A program made the translations under genes and the position numbers. DNA of 36,804 bases, from positions 1-36,804 of the forward strand of contig NZ_JAUYQU010000279.1 in NCBI RefSeq assembly GCF_030697065.1, written 5' to 3'. Under the pieces are notes generated by a model. It had not been told where the DNA came from and searched no databases. It worked only from the letters and a program-made list of their open reading frames with translations. This document shows positions 1 to 7,999 of this stretch, in pieces. Position 1 is the first letter of the stretch. Each line of letters begins with the position of its first letter. This DNA comes from Bradyrhizobium sp. (GTDB taxonomy: Bacteria; Pseudomonadota; Alphaproteobacteria; Rhizobiales; Xanthobacteraceae).

Positions 1-450
1 CTCGATCGCATGGAATTCTTCGTCTACGAAACCGGCGAGAACATCAAGGCCAGCTTGCGTCCGATTGTGATGATCACCTCGAACAACGAGAAGGAACTGC
101 CGGACGCGTTCCTGCGCCGCTGCTTCTTCCACTACATCAAGTTCCCCGACGCCGACACCATGCAGCGGATCGTCGACGTGCACTTCCCCGGCATCAAGAA
201 GCGCCTGGTGGAAGAAGCCTTGCGGATCTTCTTCGAGGTGCGCGAAGTGCCCGGCCTGAAGAAGAAGCCCTCGACCTCCGAGCTGCTGGACTGGCTCAAG
301 CTGCTGTTGAACGAGGAGATGACGCCGGAAATGCTGCGGGAGCGCGACCCGCGCAAGCTGATCCCGCCGCTGCACGGCGCGCTGCTCAAGAACGAGCAGG
401 ACGTGCATCTGTTCGAGCGGCTGGCGTTTCTGAGCCGGCGCGAGGTCTAG
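1..450 (+). CDS. MoxR-type AAA+ ATPase, C-terminal part (5' end outside the window)
   Basis: The reading frame is already open at base 1 and ends with TAG at 448-450, so about 149 C-terminal residues are present. The visible part holds the sensor-1 segment (PIVMITSNNEKELPDAFLRR) and the arginine-bearing stretch after it, then a helical lid typical of MoxR/CoxD-like ATPases. These proteins are AAA+ chaperone-like ATPases of about 280-300 residues, so the Walker A and B boxes should lie upstream of the window. MoxR ATPases usually sit beside a von Willebrand factor A (CoxE-like) partner. None follows here, because the next gene is an unrelated hydrolase after a strong palindrome; the partner may lie elsewhere. 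The family call is secure, the substrate is unknown. Confidence 0.85.
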   Translation, partial: LDRMEFFVYETGENIKASLRPIVMITSNNEKELPDAFLRRCFFHYIKFPDADTMQRIVDVHFPGIKKRLVEEALRIFFEVREVPGLKKKPSTSELLDWLKLLLNEEMTPEMLRERDPRKLIPPLHGALLKNEQDVHLFERLAFLSRREV

Positions 451-459
451 GAACCTCAA

Positions 460-505
460 CGTCGTCCCCGCCTGGTGCGCAATTGCGCACGAGGCGGGGA
501 CGACG
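460..505. repeat. 46-nt near-perfect palindrome (REP-like, possible terminator)
   Basis: The left arm (460-481) pairs with the right arm (484-505) over the whole length with one G-G mismatch at 474/491. The outer arms read CGTCGTCCCCGCCT and AGGCGGGGACGACG, and the core is GTGCGCAATTGCGCAC. It starts 10 nt after the ATPase stop codon, so the RNA could act as a terminator or 3'-end stabiliser. There is no run of T after it, which argues against a classical intrinsic terminator. From memory, palindromes with this outer sequence are common between genes in Bradyrhizobium. Confidence 0.8.
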
Positions 506-523
506 GCGGAGGGTGCGTTCACC

Positions 524-559
524 ATGAGCATTGTTACTACTGCCTGGGCGGTCCGATGA
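524..559 (+). CDS. Candidate 11-codon upstream ORF coupled to the hydrolase gene
   Basis: ATG at 524 has a good Shine-Dalgarno match (GGAGGG, 508-513). The frame encodes MSIVTTAWAVR and ends with TGA at 557-559, which overlaps the ATG (556-558) of the downstream hydrolase as ATGA. The hydrolase start itself has only a weak purine stretch before it, so coupled translation from this mini-ORF is a reasonable guess. No homology can be assessed at this length, and a chance ORF is quite possible. Confidence 0.25.
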   Translation: MSIVTTAWAVR

Positions 560-1737
560 GCGCGCGGAATTCTCCAGAGCGTGCGGCCCTCGACACCGGC
601 CTGCGCGGCGCGGTCGAGCGCAAGGACGTGCCGGGCGTGGTCGCGCTGGTCACCGATCGAGAGCGCGTGCTGTACCGGAACGCGTTCGGCGTGGCGGATG
701 TCGCGACCGGGCGCACGCTGACGGCAGACGCGCTGTTTCGCATCGCCTCGATGACCAAGCCGGTCACGTCGGTGGCGTTGATGCAACTCGTCGAGCAGGG
801 GCGCCTCGACCTCGATGACGCGGCCGAAAAATACCTGCCCGAGCTTGCGGACCTGAAGGTTGTGGAGTCGTTCGACGCCGCGACCGGCGCCTGCACGCTT
901 CGCCCGGCATTGCGACCGGCGACGGTGAGGCATTTCCTGACGCACACGTCGGGCCTGGCCTATCCGTTCACCAGCGCGACCTGGCGCGACTTCAGGCCGC
1001 GCGCCGGCGACGTCTATCCGTTCGGCGGCCCGCTGCTGTTCGATCCCGGCGAGCGCTGGCACTACAGCACCGGCACCGACGTCGTAGGCAGGTTGGTCGA
1101 GGTAGTTTCCGGGCAGTTGCTTGAGGATTATTTCCGCCAGCACGTCTTTGCCCCGCTCAAGATGGACGACACGTTTTACAACGTGCCGGAGGCGAAGGGG
1201 CCGCGGCTGGTCGCGCAACATTGGCGCAGCGGCGAGCGCATGGACGGCGCCATCGAATTGCAGAGGCCGCAGCCCGGTCTCACCATCGCTTCCCCGATCG
1301 GCGGCGGGGGCCTCGCCTCGACCGCCGAGGACTACGGCCGTTTTCTGCGCATGCTGCTGAACGGCGGCGCGCTCGACGGGATGCGCGTGCTCGACGCCGG
1401 GACAGTGGCGCTGATGGGCCAGAACCACATCGGTACGCTCTCGGTCCCCGCGCTGAAATGCGTGCTGCCGCGCAGCGCCGACTTCACCTTCATTGCCGAT
1501 GGCCGCGACAAATGGGGGCTGGGCTTCCTCATCACCACCGACCAGGTGCCGGGCAAGCGCTCACCCGGCAGCCTGAGCTGGGGCGGCATCAACAACACCT
1601 ATTTCTGGATCGATCCAGCCAGCGGCATCGCCGGCGTGATCATGATGCAGTATTTGCCGTTCGCCGACGCCAGGGCGCTGGCCGTCCACGACGCATTCGA
1701 GCGCGGCGCCTATCAGCTCGTGAATGCCGAGCGGTAG
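556..1737 (+). CDS. Serine beta-lactamase-like hydrolase (class C / family VIII esterase type)
   Basis: The predicted protein is 393 residues. It has the Ser-x-x-Lys nucleophile motif SMTK at residues 65-68 in the usual context FRIASMTKPVTS, the second motif around Tyr170 (HYSTGTD), and a C-terminal SWGG segment in the place of the KTG/WGG third motif. These are hallmarks of the penicillin-binding-protein/beta-lactamase fold shared by AmpC enzymes and family VIII carboxylesterases. There is no signal peptide, which fits an intracellular esterase-like enzyme better than a periplasmic AmpC. ATG 556 was chosen because it directly precedes the conserved N-terminus and overlaps the stop of a short upstream ORF. 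Neighbours do not indicate the substrate. The fold is well supported; whether it hydrolyses esters, beta-lactams or peptides cannot be told. Confidence 0.85.
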   Translation: MSARNSPERAALDTGLRGAVERKDVPGVVALVTDRERVLYRNAFGVADVATGRTLTADALFRIASMTKPVTSVALMQLVEQGRLDLDDAAEKYLPELADLKVVESFDAATGACTLRPALRPATVRHFLTHTSGLAYPFTSATWRDFRPRAGDVYPFGGPLLFDPGERWHYSTGTDVVGRLVEVVSGQLLEDYFRQHVFAPLKMDDTFYNVPEAKGPRLVAQHWRSGERMDGAIELQRPQPGLTIASPIGGGGLASTAEDYGRFLRMLLNGGALDGMRVLDAGTVALMGQNHIGTLSVPALKCVLPRSADFTFIADGRDKWGLGFLITTDQVPGKRSPGSLSWGGINNTYFWIDPASGIAGVIMMQYLPFADARALAVHDAFERGAYQLVNAER

Positions 1738-1743
1738 GCGTTC

Positions 1744-2793
1744 TCAGCCTTCCGGCCGAATCTGGTAGCGTTCGGCGATCGCCGACAATTGGGCCCAGGT
1801 CGTGTCGTCGATCTCGATGCCATCGGCGATGCGCCTGGCCCGGGCCATTCGCTCGGGTTCACCGGCGACCAGAACCGGCAGGTCCGGGTCGGCGGGCTCG
1901 GCCGACTTGACCCAGGCGATCATGGCGTCGATCTCGGCCAACATGCTGTCACGCGCCGAAAGCCTGGCGGGGTCGATGACGATGCTCAGCATGCCGTTGA
2001 TGATGCCGCGCTCGGGCGGCGTGGCCGTGGTGACACTGGCGGAGCCAACGATGGCCCCGGCCAGCAGTTCGCACACCAGCGCGAGGCCGGAGCCCTTGTG
2101 CTCGCCGAACGGCAGCACCACGCCGCGGGGCTCGCTGTACATCACCGAGGGATCGGTCGTGGCCTTGCCCGCATGATCGAGCAACGCGCCGTCGAGCATC
2201 GACTTGCCGGCATTGTGCGCCACCCTCACCTTTCCCAGCGCCACGCGGCTGGTGGCGAAATCGAGCAGGATCGGCTCGTTGTTGGCCGTACCCGGGATGG
2301 CGATACACACCGGGTTGGTCAGGAACCTGCCTTCCCGGCCCCGGAACGGCGCAACCGGTGGCGGACCCGAAGCGACATTGACGAAATGCAGCGCCACCAT
2401 TCCGGCGCGGGCCGCGATCTCGCCATAGGCGCCGACGCGACCGATGTGGTGCGCATTGCGCAAACCGTTCACCGCCACGCCGTGCTTCCGCGCGCCCTCG
2501 ATCGCCCATTCCACCGCCCGGCGGGCGATCACCTGGCCGTAGCCGGCGCGTGCATCCCATACCGAAATGGTGCCGGTGTCCGACACGATCTCGGGCGTCT
2601 GGTTGGCCTTCAACGTGCCGTTCTCCAGGTCGCGCACATAGGCGACCAGCATCCCGACCCCGTGGCTGTCGTGGCCGCGCAGGTTGGCCTCGACCAGATG
2701 ATCCGCGACAATCGCCGCCTCGGCCGGCGAACTGCCCCCGACGGCGACCATGCGGTTGGCGAACGCCAGCAGCCTGACGTGGTCGATAATCAT
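1744..2793 (-). CDS. Malate/L-lactate dehydrogenase-family (Ldh_2) NAD(P)-dependent oxidoreductase
   Basis: The predicted protein is 349 residues, the normal size for the Ldh_2 family, which reduces 2-keto acids or imines (malate/lactate dehydrogenases, diketogulonate and ureidoglycolate dehydrogenases, delta-1-piperideine-2-carboxylate reductase). Family features seen are the N-terminal helices with GHDSHGVGML, the active-site histidine segment NAHHIGRVGAYGE, LDFATSRVALGK, and the C-terminal GEHKGSGLALVCELLAGA. ATG 2793 is preceded by GGAG at suitable spacing; an in-frame ATG four codons upstream lacks this. It lies 98 bp downstream of the GMC oxidoreductase gene on the same strand and may be co-transcribed. 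Context suggests reduction of a sugar-acid-derived keto acid, but the substrate is inference. Confidence 0.88.
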   Translation of the reverse strand: MIIDHVRLLAFANRMVAVGGSSPAEAAIVADHLVEANLRGHDSHGVGMLVAYVRDLENGTLKANQTPEIVSDTGTISVWDARAGYGQVIARRAVEWAIEGARKHGVAVNGLRNAHHIGRVGAYGEIAARAGMVALHFVNVASGPPPVAPFRGREGRFLTNPVCIAIPGTANNEPILLDFATSRVALGKVRVAHNAGKSMLDGALLDHAGKATTDPSVMYSEPRGVVLPFGEHKGSGLALVCELLAGAIVGSASVTTATPPERGIINGMLSIVIDPARLSARDSMLAEIDAMIAWVKSAEPADPDLPVLVAGEPERMARARRIADGIEIDDTTWAQLSAIAERYQIRPEG

Positions 2794-2891
2794 GTGTCGC
2801 TCCATTCCGCGGCGCGTCGCGCACGCACAGTCATCTTCGATATTCGCGCGTGGCCCGCCACAGCCGCGAGGCTCCGTCATCGCGACATGCG

Positions 2892-4535
2892 CTAGCCGAT
2901 CGAACCCAGCATCGCCGCCTCCGGCGCGGCCTTGCCGCGGATCATGTCGGAGGCCTTGTCGGCGATCATCAGGGTCGAGGCGTTGAGGTTGGCAGAGATC
3001 ATCCGCGGCATGATCGACGCATCGACCACGCGCAGGCCCTGCAGCCCGTGGACGCGGAGCTGGTCGTCGACCACGGCCCATTTGGCGTCGGCCGGGCCCA
3101 TCCGGCAGGTGCAGCCGGGGTGGAAGGTGGTGGTGCCGCGCTCGGTCGCCGCCGCCAGAAACTCGTCGTCGCTCTGCACCTTGGGGCCGGGATAATCCTC
3201 ATAGGCGTAATACGGCGCCAGCGGCGCGGACGACAACAGCCGCCGCGCCAGCTTCATGCCGGCGACCACGGTGCGGCGGTCCAGTTCCTCGACCAGGTAA
3301 TTGGTCTGGATGATCGGCGGCGCAAAGGGATCGGCCGAGCGGGCGCGGACATAGCCGCGGCTTTCCGGCCGCTGCTGCCACGAAGCCACGGTCATGCCGG
3401 GCTCGTCCTCGAGCTGGCCCTGCACGCCCTCCTTGTAGCTCGCCGGCGTGAAGGTGAGCTGCAGGTCGGAGCTTTCCGTGCTCTCGCCGGAATGCCAGAA
3501 GCAGTAGACCATGGTCGGCGACAGCGACAGCAGGCCGCGCCGCGTCGTCGCCCATTTCAGCGCCTCCACCCAAAGGCTGATGCCGCGCCTGAGTTCGTTG
3601 ATGGTCTTGATGTTCTTGACGCGGGCGACCGAACGCGGCGCGTAATGGTCCTGCAGGCCCTCGCCGACGCCCGGCAATGCGTGCCGCACCTCGATGCCGA
3701 GCGAGCCCAGCAATTCCGGCGAGCCGACGCCGGACAATTGCAGCAGTTGCGGCGAATTGTAGGTACCGCCGGCGAGAATGACTTCCTTTGCCGCCCGCAC
3801 TTCCACCGGCGTGCCACCCTTGCCGCCCTTGATGTAGCGCACGCCGACCGCGCGCTTGCCTTCGAATATGATGTTGGTGGCATGGGCGTGGGTGCGGACA
3901 TGGACGTTCGGCCGCTTCATCGCCGGGCGCAGGAACGCGGTCGCGGCGCTGACGCGCAGGCCGTTCTGGATGGTGCGCTGGGCGTAGGAGACGCCCTCCT
4001 GGATCCCGCCGTTATAATCAGGGTTCTTGGGAATGCCGAGGCTCACCGCGCCGGCCATGAAGGCCTCGCAGAGCGGGTCGCGCCAGTCCATGGTGGTGAC
4101 GGTGAGCGCGCCGTCGCGGCCGCGAAATTCGTCGTCGCCCTCGCCGACCCGCCGCTCCAGCCGCTTGAAATAGGGCAGCACGTCAGGATAGCCCCAGCCG
4201 CGATTGCCGAGCTGCGCCCAGGTATCGAAATCCTGGCGCTGGCCGCGGTTGTAGATGTGGCCGTTGATCGAGGACGAGCCGCCGAGCGTCTTGCCGCGCG
4301 GCGCGTAGATGCTGCGGCCGCCGGTCCAGGGCCCCGGCTCCTGCTGGTAGGCCCAGTTGATGCTCTTCATGTGGAAGGTCTTGATGAAACCCGCCGGCAA
4401 ATGGATGTAGGGATGCCAGTCGCTCGGCCCCGCCTCCAGCACGCAGATGCTGGTGCCGGCATCTTCGCTGAGCCGGTTGGCGAGCACGCTGCCGGCGGAG
4501 CCCGCGCCGATAATCACGTAATCGAACGTTTCCAT
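2892..4535 (-). CDS. GMC-family FAD-dependent oxidoreductase (choline dehydrogenase-like)
   Basis: The protein is 547 residues, typical of glucose-methanol-choline oxidoreductases, which oxidise an alcohol or sugar hydroxyl with FAD. The Rossmann ADP-binding motif GAGSAGS is near residues 10-16, the first GMC signature lies around GKTLGGSSSINGHIY, and the second around AGGTYNSPQLLQLSGVG. The C-terminal catalytic region has HPGCTCRMG, with the catalytic His expected here, and NLNASTLMIADKASDMI, where Asn occupies the second catalytic position as in many bacterial members. No signal peptide or haem site is seen. The gene lies between a GNAT gene (27 bp upstream) and an Ldh_2 gene (98 bp downstream) on the same strand. 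It resembles BetA but has no betaine genes around it, so an alcohol or sugar substrate is more likely than choline. Confidence 0.92.
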   Translation of the reverse strand: METFDYVIIGAGSAGSVLANRLSEDAGTSICVLEAGPSDWHPYIHLPAGFIKTFHMKSINWAYQQEPGPWTGGRSIYAPRGKTLGGSSSINGHIYNRGQRQDFDTWAQLGNRGWGYPDVLPYFKRLERRVGEGDDEFRGRDGALTVTTMDWRDPLCEAFMAGAVSLGIPKNPDYNGGIQEGVSYAQRTIQNGLRVSAATAFLRPAMKRPNVHVRTHAHATNIIFEGKRAVGVRYIKGGKGGTPVEVRAAKEVILAGGTYNSPQLLQLSGVGSPELLGSLGIEVRHALPGVGEGLQDHYAPRSVARVKNIKTINELRRGISLWVEALKWATTRRGLLSLSPTMVYCFWHSGESTESSDLQLTFTPASYKEGVQGQLEDEPGMTVASWQQRPESRGYVRARSADPFAPPIIQTNYLVEELDRRTVVAGMKLARRLLSSAPLAPYYAYEDYPGPKVQSDDEFLAAATERGTTTFHPGCTCRMGPADAKWAVVDDQLRVHGLQGLRVVDASIMPRMISANLNASTLMIADKASDMIRGKAAPEAAMLGSIG

Positions 4536-4562
4536 CTGATCTTTTCCGGCGCGGAGCGACCG

Positions 4563-5156
4563 CTACCGCGCCTTCTCGTTGAGTTGGTAGGCGAGGTGCA
4601 CCTTCGCCGTCGGCCATTCGCTGGCGATGATGCTGTAGACCACGGTGTCGCGCAACGTGCCGTTGGGCGCAATCTGGTGGTTGCGCAGGATGCCGTCCTG
4701 CTTGGCGCCGAGCCGTTCGATGCCGCGCCGGCTTTGCTGGTTGAAGAAATGCGTGCGGAACTCTACCGCAATGCAATCGAGCTGCTCGAAGGCATGGCCC
4801 AGCAGCAGCAATTTGCACTGGGTGTTGAGCGCGCTGCGCTGCACCCGCTTGGCGTACCAAGTCGAGCCGATCTCGACCCGCCGGTTGGCGGCGTCGACAT
4901 TCATGTAGGTCGACATGCCCGCGATCCTGCCGTCGGCATCGAACACGGTGAAGGGCAGCATCGCCCCCGACGCCTGCAGGCCGAGCCGGCGATCGATCTC
5001 CTTGCGCATGTCCTCGGCCTTCGGGATGAAGGTGTACCAGAGCTTCCACAGCTCACCGTCCCGCACCGCCTCGGTCAGCCCGTCGAGGTGATCCAGCGAA
5101 AGAGGCTTCAGCTGCGCATGCGCGCCGCTGAGGGTAACCGGTTCAAGCCATGGCAT
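4563..5156 (-). CDS. GNAT-family N-acetyltransferase (RimJ/RimL-like)
   Basis: The protein is 197 residues, the usual length for RimJ/RimL-type acetyltransferases, which transfer acetyl from acetyl-CoA to an amine. It starts with the common opening VTLSGAHAQLKPL, has the central strand segment RRVEIGSTWYAKRVQRSALNTQCK, which includes the acetyl-CoA pyrophosphate-binding region in a divergent form, and the conserved FRTHFFNQQSRRGIERLGAKQDG near the end. The strong intergenic repeat at 5183-5260 precedes it. It is close to the GMC gene and probably shares its transcript. The acetyl acceptor cannot be deduced. Confidence 0.85.
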   Translation of the reverse strand: MPWLEPVTLSGAHAQLKPLSLDHLDGLTEAVRDGELWKLWYTFIPKAEDMRKEIDRRLGLQASGAMLPFTVFDADGRIAGMSTYMNVDAANRRVEIGSTWYAKRVQRSALNTQCKLLLLGHAFEQLDCIAVEFRTHFFNQQSRRGIERLGAKQDGILRNHQIAPNGTLRDTVVYSIIASEWPTAKVHLAYQLNEKAR

Positions 5157-5182
5157 ATGGTGTTACTCCGCTTTTCACATCG

Positions 5183-5260
5183 TCATTCCGGGGCGATGCG
5201 TAGCATCGAACCCGGAATCTCGGGATTCCGGGTCTGGTCCTTCGGACCATCCCGGAATGA
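5183..5260 (-). repeat. Cloverleaf-type palindromic repeat, copy 1
   Basis: Outer arms TCATTCCGGG (5183-5192) and CCCGGAATGA (5251-5260) pair perfectly. Three hairpins lie inside: CGATGC/GCATCG (5194-5208, loop GTA), CCCGGAATC/GATTCCGGG (5211-5232), and TGGTCC/GGACCA (5235-5249, loop TTC). The element therefore folds as a closing stem with three arms. It occupies most of the gap between the SMP-30 gene and the GNAT gene, both on the minus strand. A full copy in opposite orientation is at 25878-25973 and a decayed copy at 12274-12356. Confidence 0.85.
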
Positions 5261-5279
5261 GATTGCAAATCCGCAATCG

Positions 5280-6206
5280 TCACTTATTCAAGAAGTTCAG
5301 CGCCAGCCCAGGCCGGGCCCAGTCCATCGCGATCAGTTCGCCCTTGCGGGACAGCGTGATGTAGGCGGTCTTCAGTTCGGGTCCGCCGAAGGCGATGTTG
5401 GTGGTGACGCGGTCGCCGGTCGGGACCTGCTCGACCAGGGTGCCGTCGGGCGCGATCACCGAGATGCAGCCCGAGACCAGCGTGGCGACGCAGACATTGC
5501 CATTGGCCTCGACCGCCAGCGAGTCGAACATCTGGTAACCGCCGAGACCGCAGATCGGCTTGCCGCGCTCGCCGCGATAGATCACGTCGCGCGGCTTCAG
5601 CATGCCAGGCTCGGAAATCTCGTACGCCCACAGCCGGGCCGTCGGCGTCTCCGCCATGTAGACGGTGTTCTCGTCCGGCGACAGGCCGATGCCATTGGCC
5701 GGCAGCACGCCGTGCACCACCTCGACGATCTCCTTCATGTCGGGCTTGAGGTAATACATGCCGCCGACATCCATCTCGCGGGCGCGGCGCTTGCCGAGGT
5801 CGGAGAACCACAGGCCGCCATGCCTGTCGAACACGAGGTCGTTCGGCCCGCGCAAATCATGCTCGCCGCACCTGGAAACCACCGTCTCGACCTTGCCGCT
5901 TTGCAGATCGACCCGCTGGATCGATCCCCCCAGATAATCGTCGGGCTGCGGGCCCGGCATGATCATGTTTTTGGTCGGAATCCAGCTGAAGCCGCCATTG
6001 TTGCAGATGTACATCTTGCCGTCGGGCCCGAGGGCTGCGCCGTTGGGGCCGCCCGGAATCTCCGCGACCACTTCCTTGCGGCCATCGGGCCAGACCCGGG
6101 TCATCCGGCGACCGCGGATTTCGACCAGCACCACCGAACCGTCAGGCATCACCACCGGCCCCTCGGGAAACTCCAGACCGGTGGCGAGAACGCGAATATT
6201 GGACAA
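5280..6206 (-). CDS. SMP-30/gluconolactonase/LRE-family protein
   Basis: The protein is about 308 residues, the normal length for SMP-30/gluconolactonase six-bladed beta-propellers, Ca2+-dependent lactonases that open sugar lactones. Visible family segments are LEFPEGPVVMPDGSVVLVEIRG near the start (its Glu is the expected metal ligand), GPNGAALGPDGKMYICNNGG, LRGPNDLVFDRHGGLWFSD (metal-binding Asn and Asp region), and LPANGIGLSPDENTVYMAET. A TTG start at 6206 has a G-rich ribosome binding site 7-8 nt upstream; an ATG at 6251 would add 15 residues with a weaker site. The gene is divergent from an enolase-superfamily gene, and lactonase plus sugar-acid dehydratase is a usual pairing in oxidative sugar catabolism. 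The start codon is the least certain part. Confidence 0.88.
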   Translation of the reverse strand: MSNIRVLATGLEFPEGPVVMPDGSVVLVEIRGRRMTRVWPDGRKEVVAEIPGGPNGAALGPDGKMYICNNGGFSWIPTKNMIMPGPQPDDYLGGSIQRVDLQSGKVETVVSRCGEHDLRGPNDLVFDRHGGLWFSDLGKRRAREMDVGGMYYLKPDMKEIVEVVHGVLPANGIGLSPDENTVYMAETPTARLWAYEISEPGMLKPRDVIYRGERGKPICGLGGYQMFDSLAVEANGNVCVATLVSGCISVIAPDGTLVEQVPTGDRVTTNIAFGGPELKTAYITLSRKGELIAMDWARPGLALNFLNK

Positions 6207-6258
6207 AGGAATCCCCCCGCTTCTTGTGGCTGCAGGCGGACTCTGGCTCATTCCGCAC

Positions 6259-6278
6259 GCGCAACGATTTCGTTGCGC
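6259..6278. promoter_or_regulatory. 20-nt perfect palindrome in the divergent lactonase/dehydratase gap
   Basis: Arms GCGCAACGA and TCGTTGCGC are separated by two T residues, giving a perfect inverted repeat. It lies 53 bp upstream of the lactonase TTG start and about 245 bp upstream of the divergent dehydratase start. The length and symmetry fit an operator for a dimeric repressor such as a GntR, LacI or IclR-type protein, but no regulator gene is adjacent. The rest of the 6207-6521 gap has a decayed repeat-like stretch (about 6350-6400) and no convincing gene. Confidence 0.5.
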
Positions 6279-6521
6279 CATGTTATGGCAAAGTCGATAT
6301 CGCTTGCCAAGCAACGTCGGACGCAGGGCAGACGCGCTCCCGACATGGCAGCCCCTCTCCCGCGCTTGCGAGGGAGGTATCGGAGGCCAACGGCCGCTGT
6401 TCTGTCGCCATCGCCAGTCCGTCCTCGTCGTTGTGGAGACCGCTCGGAAAGGCGGGCGCGGTTTTCCGGCGTCTGATCTATGCTCGGCCTGTCCCACTCA
6501 TTTTCAAACAAGGGTCGCGCC

Positions 6522-7628
6522 ATGCTGATCACCGAGGTCCGCGCTCACCACATCCGCATTCCCTATGACGCGGGGGTGGCCAGCTTCAAACAGGGCGCCT
6601 CGGCCATCGCGGCGCTCGATATCGTTGTCGTCGAGGTCTCGACCGATGTCGGCCTCACCGGCTGGGGCGACGCTTTCAGCTATGTCTGCCCGAAGACGAC
6701 CTGCGCCGCCATCGACGAGATGATCGCGCCGCAGGCGCGGGGCCTGGAGGTGCCCGATGCCGCGGGCATTCCCGCTTTCATGGAGAACATCCAGCGCAAT
6801 CTGCATCTGTTCGGCCGCTACGGCATCACCATGTTTGCGATCTCCGGGCTCGACATCGCGCTATGGGATCTGACCGCCAGGGTGCAGGGCGTGCCGTTGC
6901 ATCGGCTGATCGGCCAGACCAAGAGGACGCGCATTCCCGCTTACGCCAGCCTGCTGCGGATCGGCACGCCGGAACTGGTGGCGGACGAATGCCGGACGGC
7001 ACGGTCGCAGGGCTACGGCGCGATCAAGCTGCACGAGACCACCACGCCGGCGGTGTTTGCAGCACGGCAGGCGATCGGCGCCGGCATTCCGCTGATGGTC
7101 GACCTGAACTGCCCGATGGACGGCGTGGCTGCGATCAGCTTCGCGCAGGCGTGCCGCGAGGCCGCGCCGATGTTTCTGGAGGAACCGGTCTGGCCGCCGG
7201 AGGACTTTGCCACCCTGGCGGAGGTTCGGTCGAAAGGCGGCTTGAACGTCGCGGCGGGAGAAAATGCCTGCACGGTCCATCAATTCAGGCAAATGATGAC
7301 CGCCGGCGCCGTGAGCCACGCCCAGCCCTCGGTCACCAAGGTCGGGGGCATCACCGAGTATCTGAAGGTTGCCACGCTGGCCGACGAACAGGGCGTCAGG
7401 CTCGCGCCACATTCCCCTTATTTCGGACCTGGCCTGCTGGCGACGTTGCAGCTGATGTCGCTTCGCGACGACGGCACGTTCGTCGAAGTGTTTTACATGA
7501 AGCGCGCCGCCTGCCTGTGGCGCGGCCGCATCGATGTCGATGCCGGCGGCTGCATCGCGGTGCCGGAGGGACCCGGGCTCGGCTACGAACCTGACAGGGA
7601 GGTGATGGAGCGTTACCGCGCCGCGTGA
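6522..7628 (+). CDS. Enolase-superfamily (mandelate racemase/muconate lactonizing) dehydratase or racemase
   Basis: The protein is 368 residues. The barrel residues of the mandelate racemase subgroup can be placed: Lys169-Leu-His171 at the end of the second strand (GAIKLHE), metal ligands Asp194 (MVDLNCP), Glu220/221 (FLEEPVWP) and Glu247 (AAGENAC), and the catalytic base His297 (APHSPYFGPG). Enzymes of this group abstract the alpha-proton of an acid sugar or carboxylate and then dehydrate or racemise it. The KxH motif rather than KxK separates it from muconate lactonizing enzymes. ATG 6522 follows AGGG at suitable distance. It is transcribed away from the lactonase gene. Function as a sugar-acid dehydratase is inferred; the exact substrate is unknown. 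Confidence 0.88.
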   Translation: MLITEVRAHHIRIPYDAGVASFKQGASAIAALDIVVVEVSTDVGLTGWGDAFSYVCPKTTCAAIDEMIAPQARGLEVPDAAGIPAFMENIQRNLHLFGRYGITMFAISGLDIALWDLTARVQGVPLHRLIGQTKRTRIPAYASLLRIGTPELVADECRTARSQGYGAIKLHETTTPAVFAARQAIGAGIPLMVDLNCPMDGVAAISFAQACREAAPMFLEEPVWPPEDFATLAEVRSKGGLNVAAGENACTVHQFRQMMTAGAVSHAQPSVTKVGGITEYLKVATLADEQGVRLAPHSPYFGPGLLATLQLMSLRDDGTFVEVFYMKRAACLWRGRIDVDAGGCIAVPEGPGLGYEPDREVMERYRAA

Positions 7629-7648
7629 GCGGCCGACCGGCGCTCAAT

Positions 7649-7999
7649 CTACTTCGCGCCCTCCTTCGCCGCCGGCGCATCGGTTTTCTTCTTCGCGTCA
7701 TCGGCCGGCTTCTTCTGCGCCGCCTGCAGTTCGTCGACGGTCTTCTGCAAGCCGGCGACCGCGCTCTTCAGGCCGTCGATCTGGCGGTTGGCGGCATCGA
7801 TCTTCTGCCGATGCTCGCCGCCGAGCCTGGCGATCGTCGTCATCAGGAAATTGACATTGCTTTGCAGGCAGCTGGTGCGCCGCTCCATGGTCTTTTCGGC
7901 GGTGCAGATCTCGATGCCGGGAACATCCTGGGCGAAGGCAGACGTGAGCAGAAAGGGCGCCAGAACCACCGACGCGACGAGAACAATCCGGCCCATCAT
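7649..7999 (-). CDS. Small exported coiled-coil protein of unknown function
   Basis: The protein is 116 residues. Residues 1-24 are a clear signal peptide (MMGRIVLVASVVLAPFLLTS, then AFA before the mature part). The mature part has two cysteines (EICTAEK and TSCLQSN), a predicted coiled coil (about residues 60-95, heptad-rich, IDAANRQIDGLKSAVAGLQK), and a Lys/Ala/Asp-rich tail (about 95-116). AGGA lies 6-9 nt upstream of the double ATG. It is convergent with the dehydratase gene, 20 bp apart. I do not recognise a named family; a periplasmic location is likely. Confidence 0.75.
   Translation of the reverse strand: MMGRIVLVASVVLAPFLLTSAFAQDVPGIEICTAEKTMERRTSCLQSNVNFLMTTIARLGGEHRQKIDAANRQIDGLKSAVAGLQKTVDELQAAQKKPADDAKKKTDAPAAKEGAK

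Noticed and set aside
2892..4535. betA choline dehydrogenase
   Set aside because: The GMC fold is clear but no betB, betI or choline transporter is nearby, so the specific name is not justified.
2850..6476. A 1208-codon open frame on the plus strand
   Set aside because: It runs antisense through four well-recognised minus-strand genes. Its composition (Arg, Ala, His, Gln-rich) is what high-GC codon bias produces on the opposite strand, and no domain is visible.
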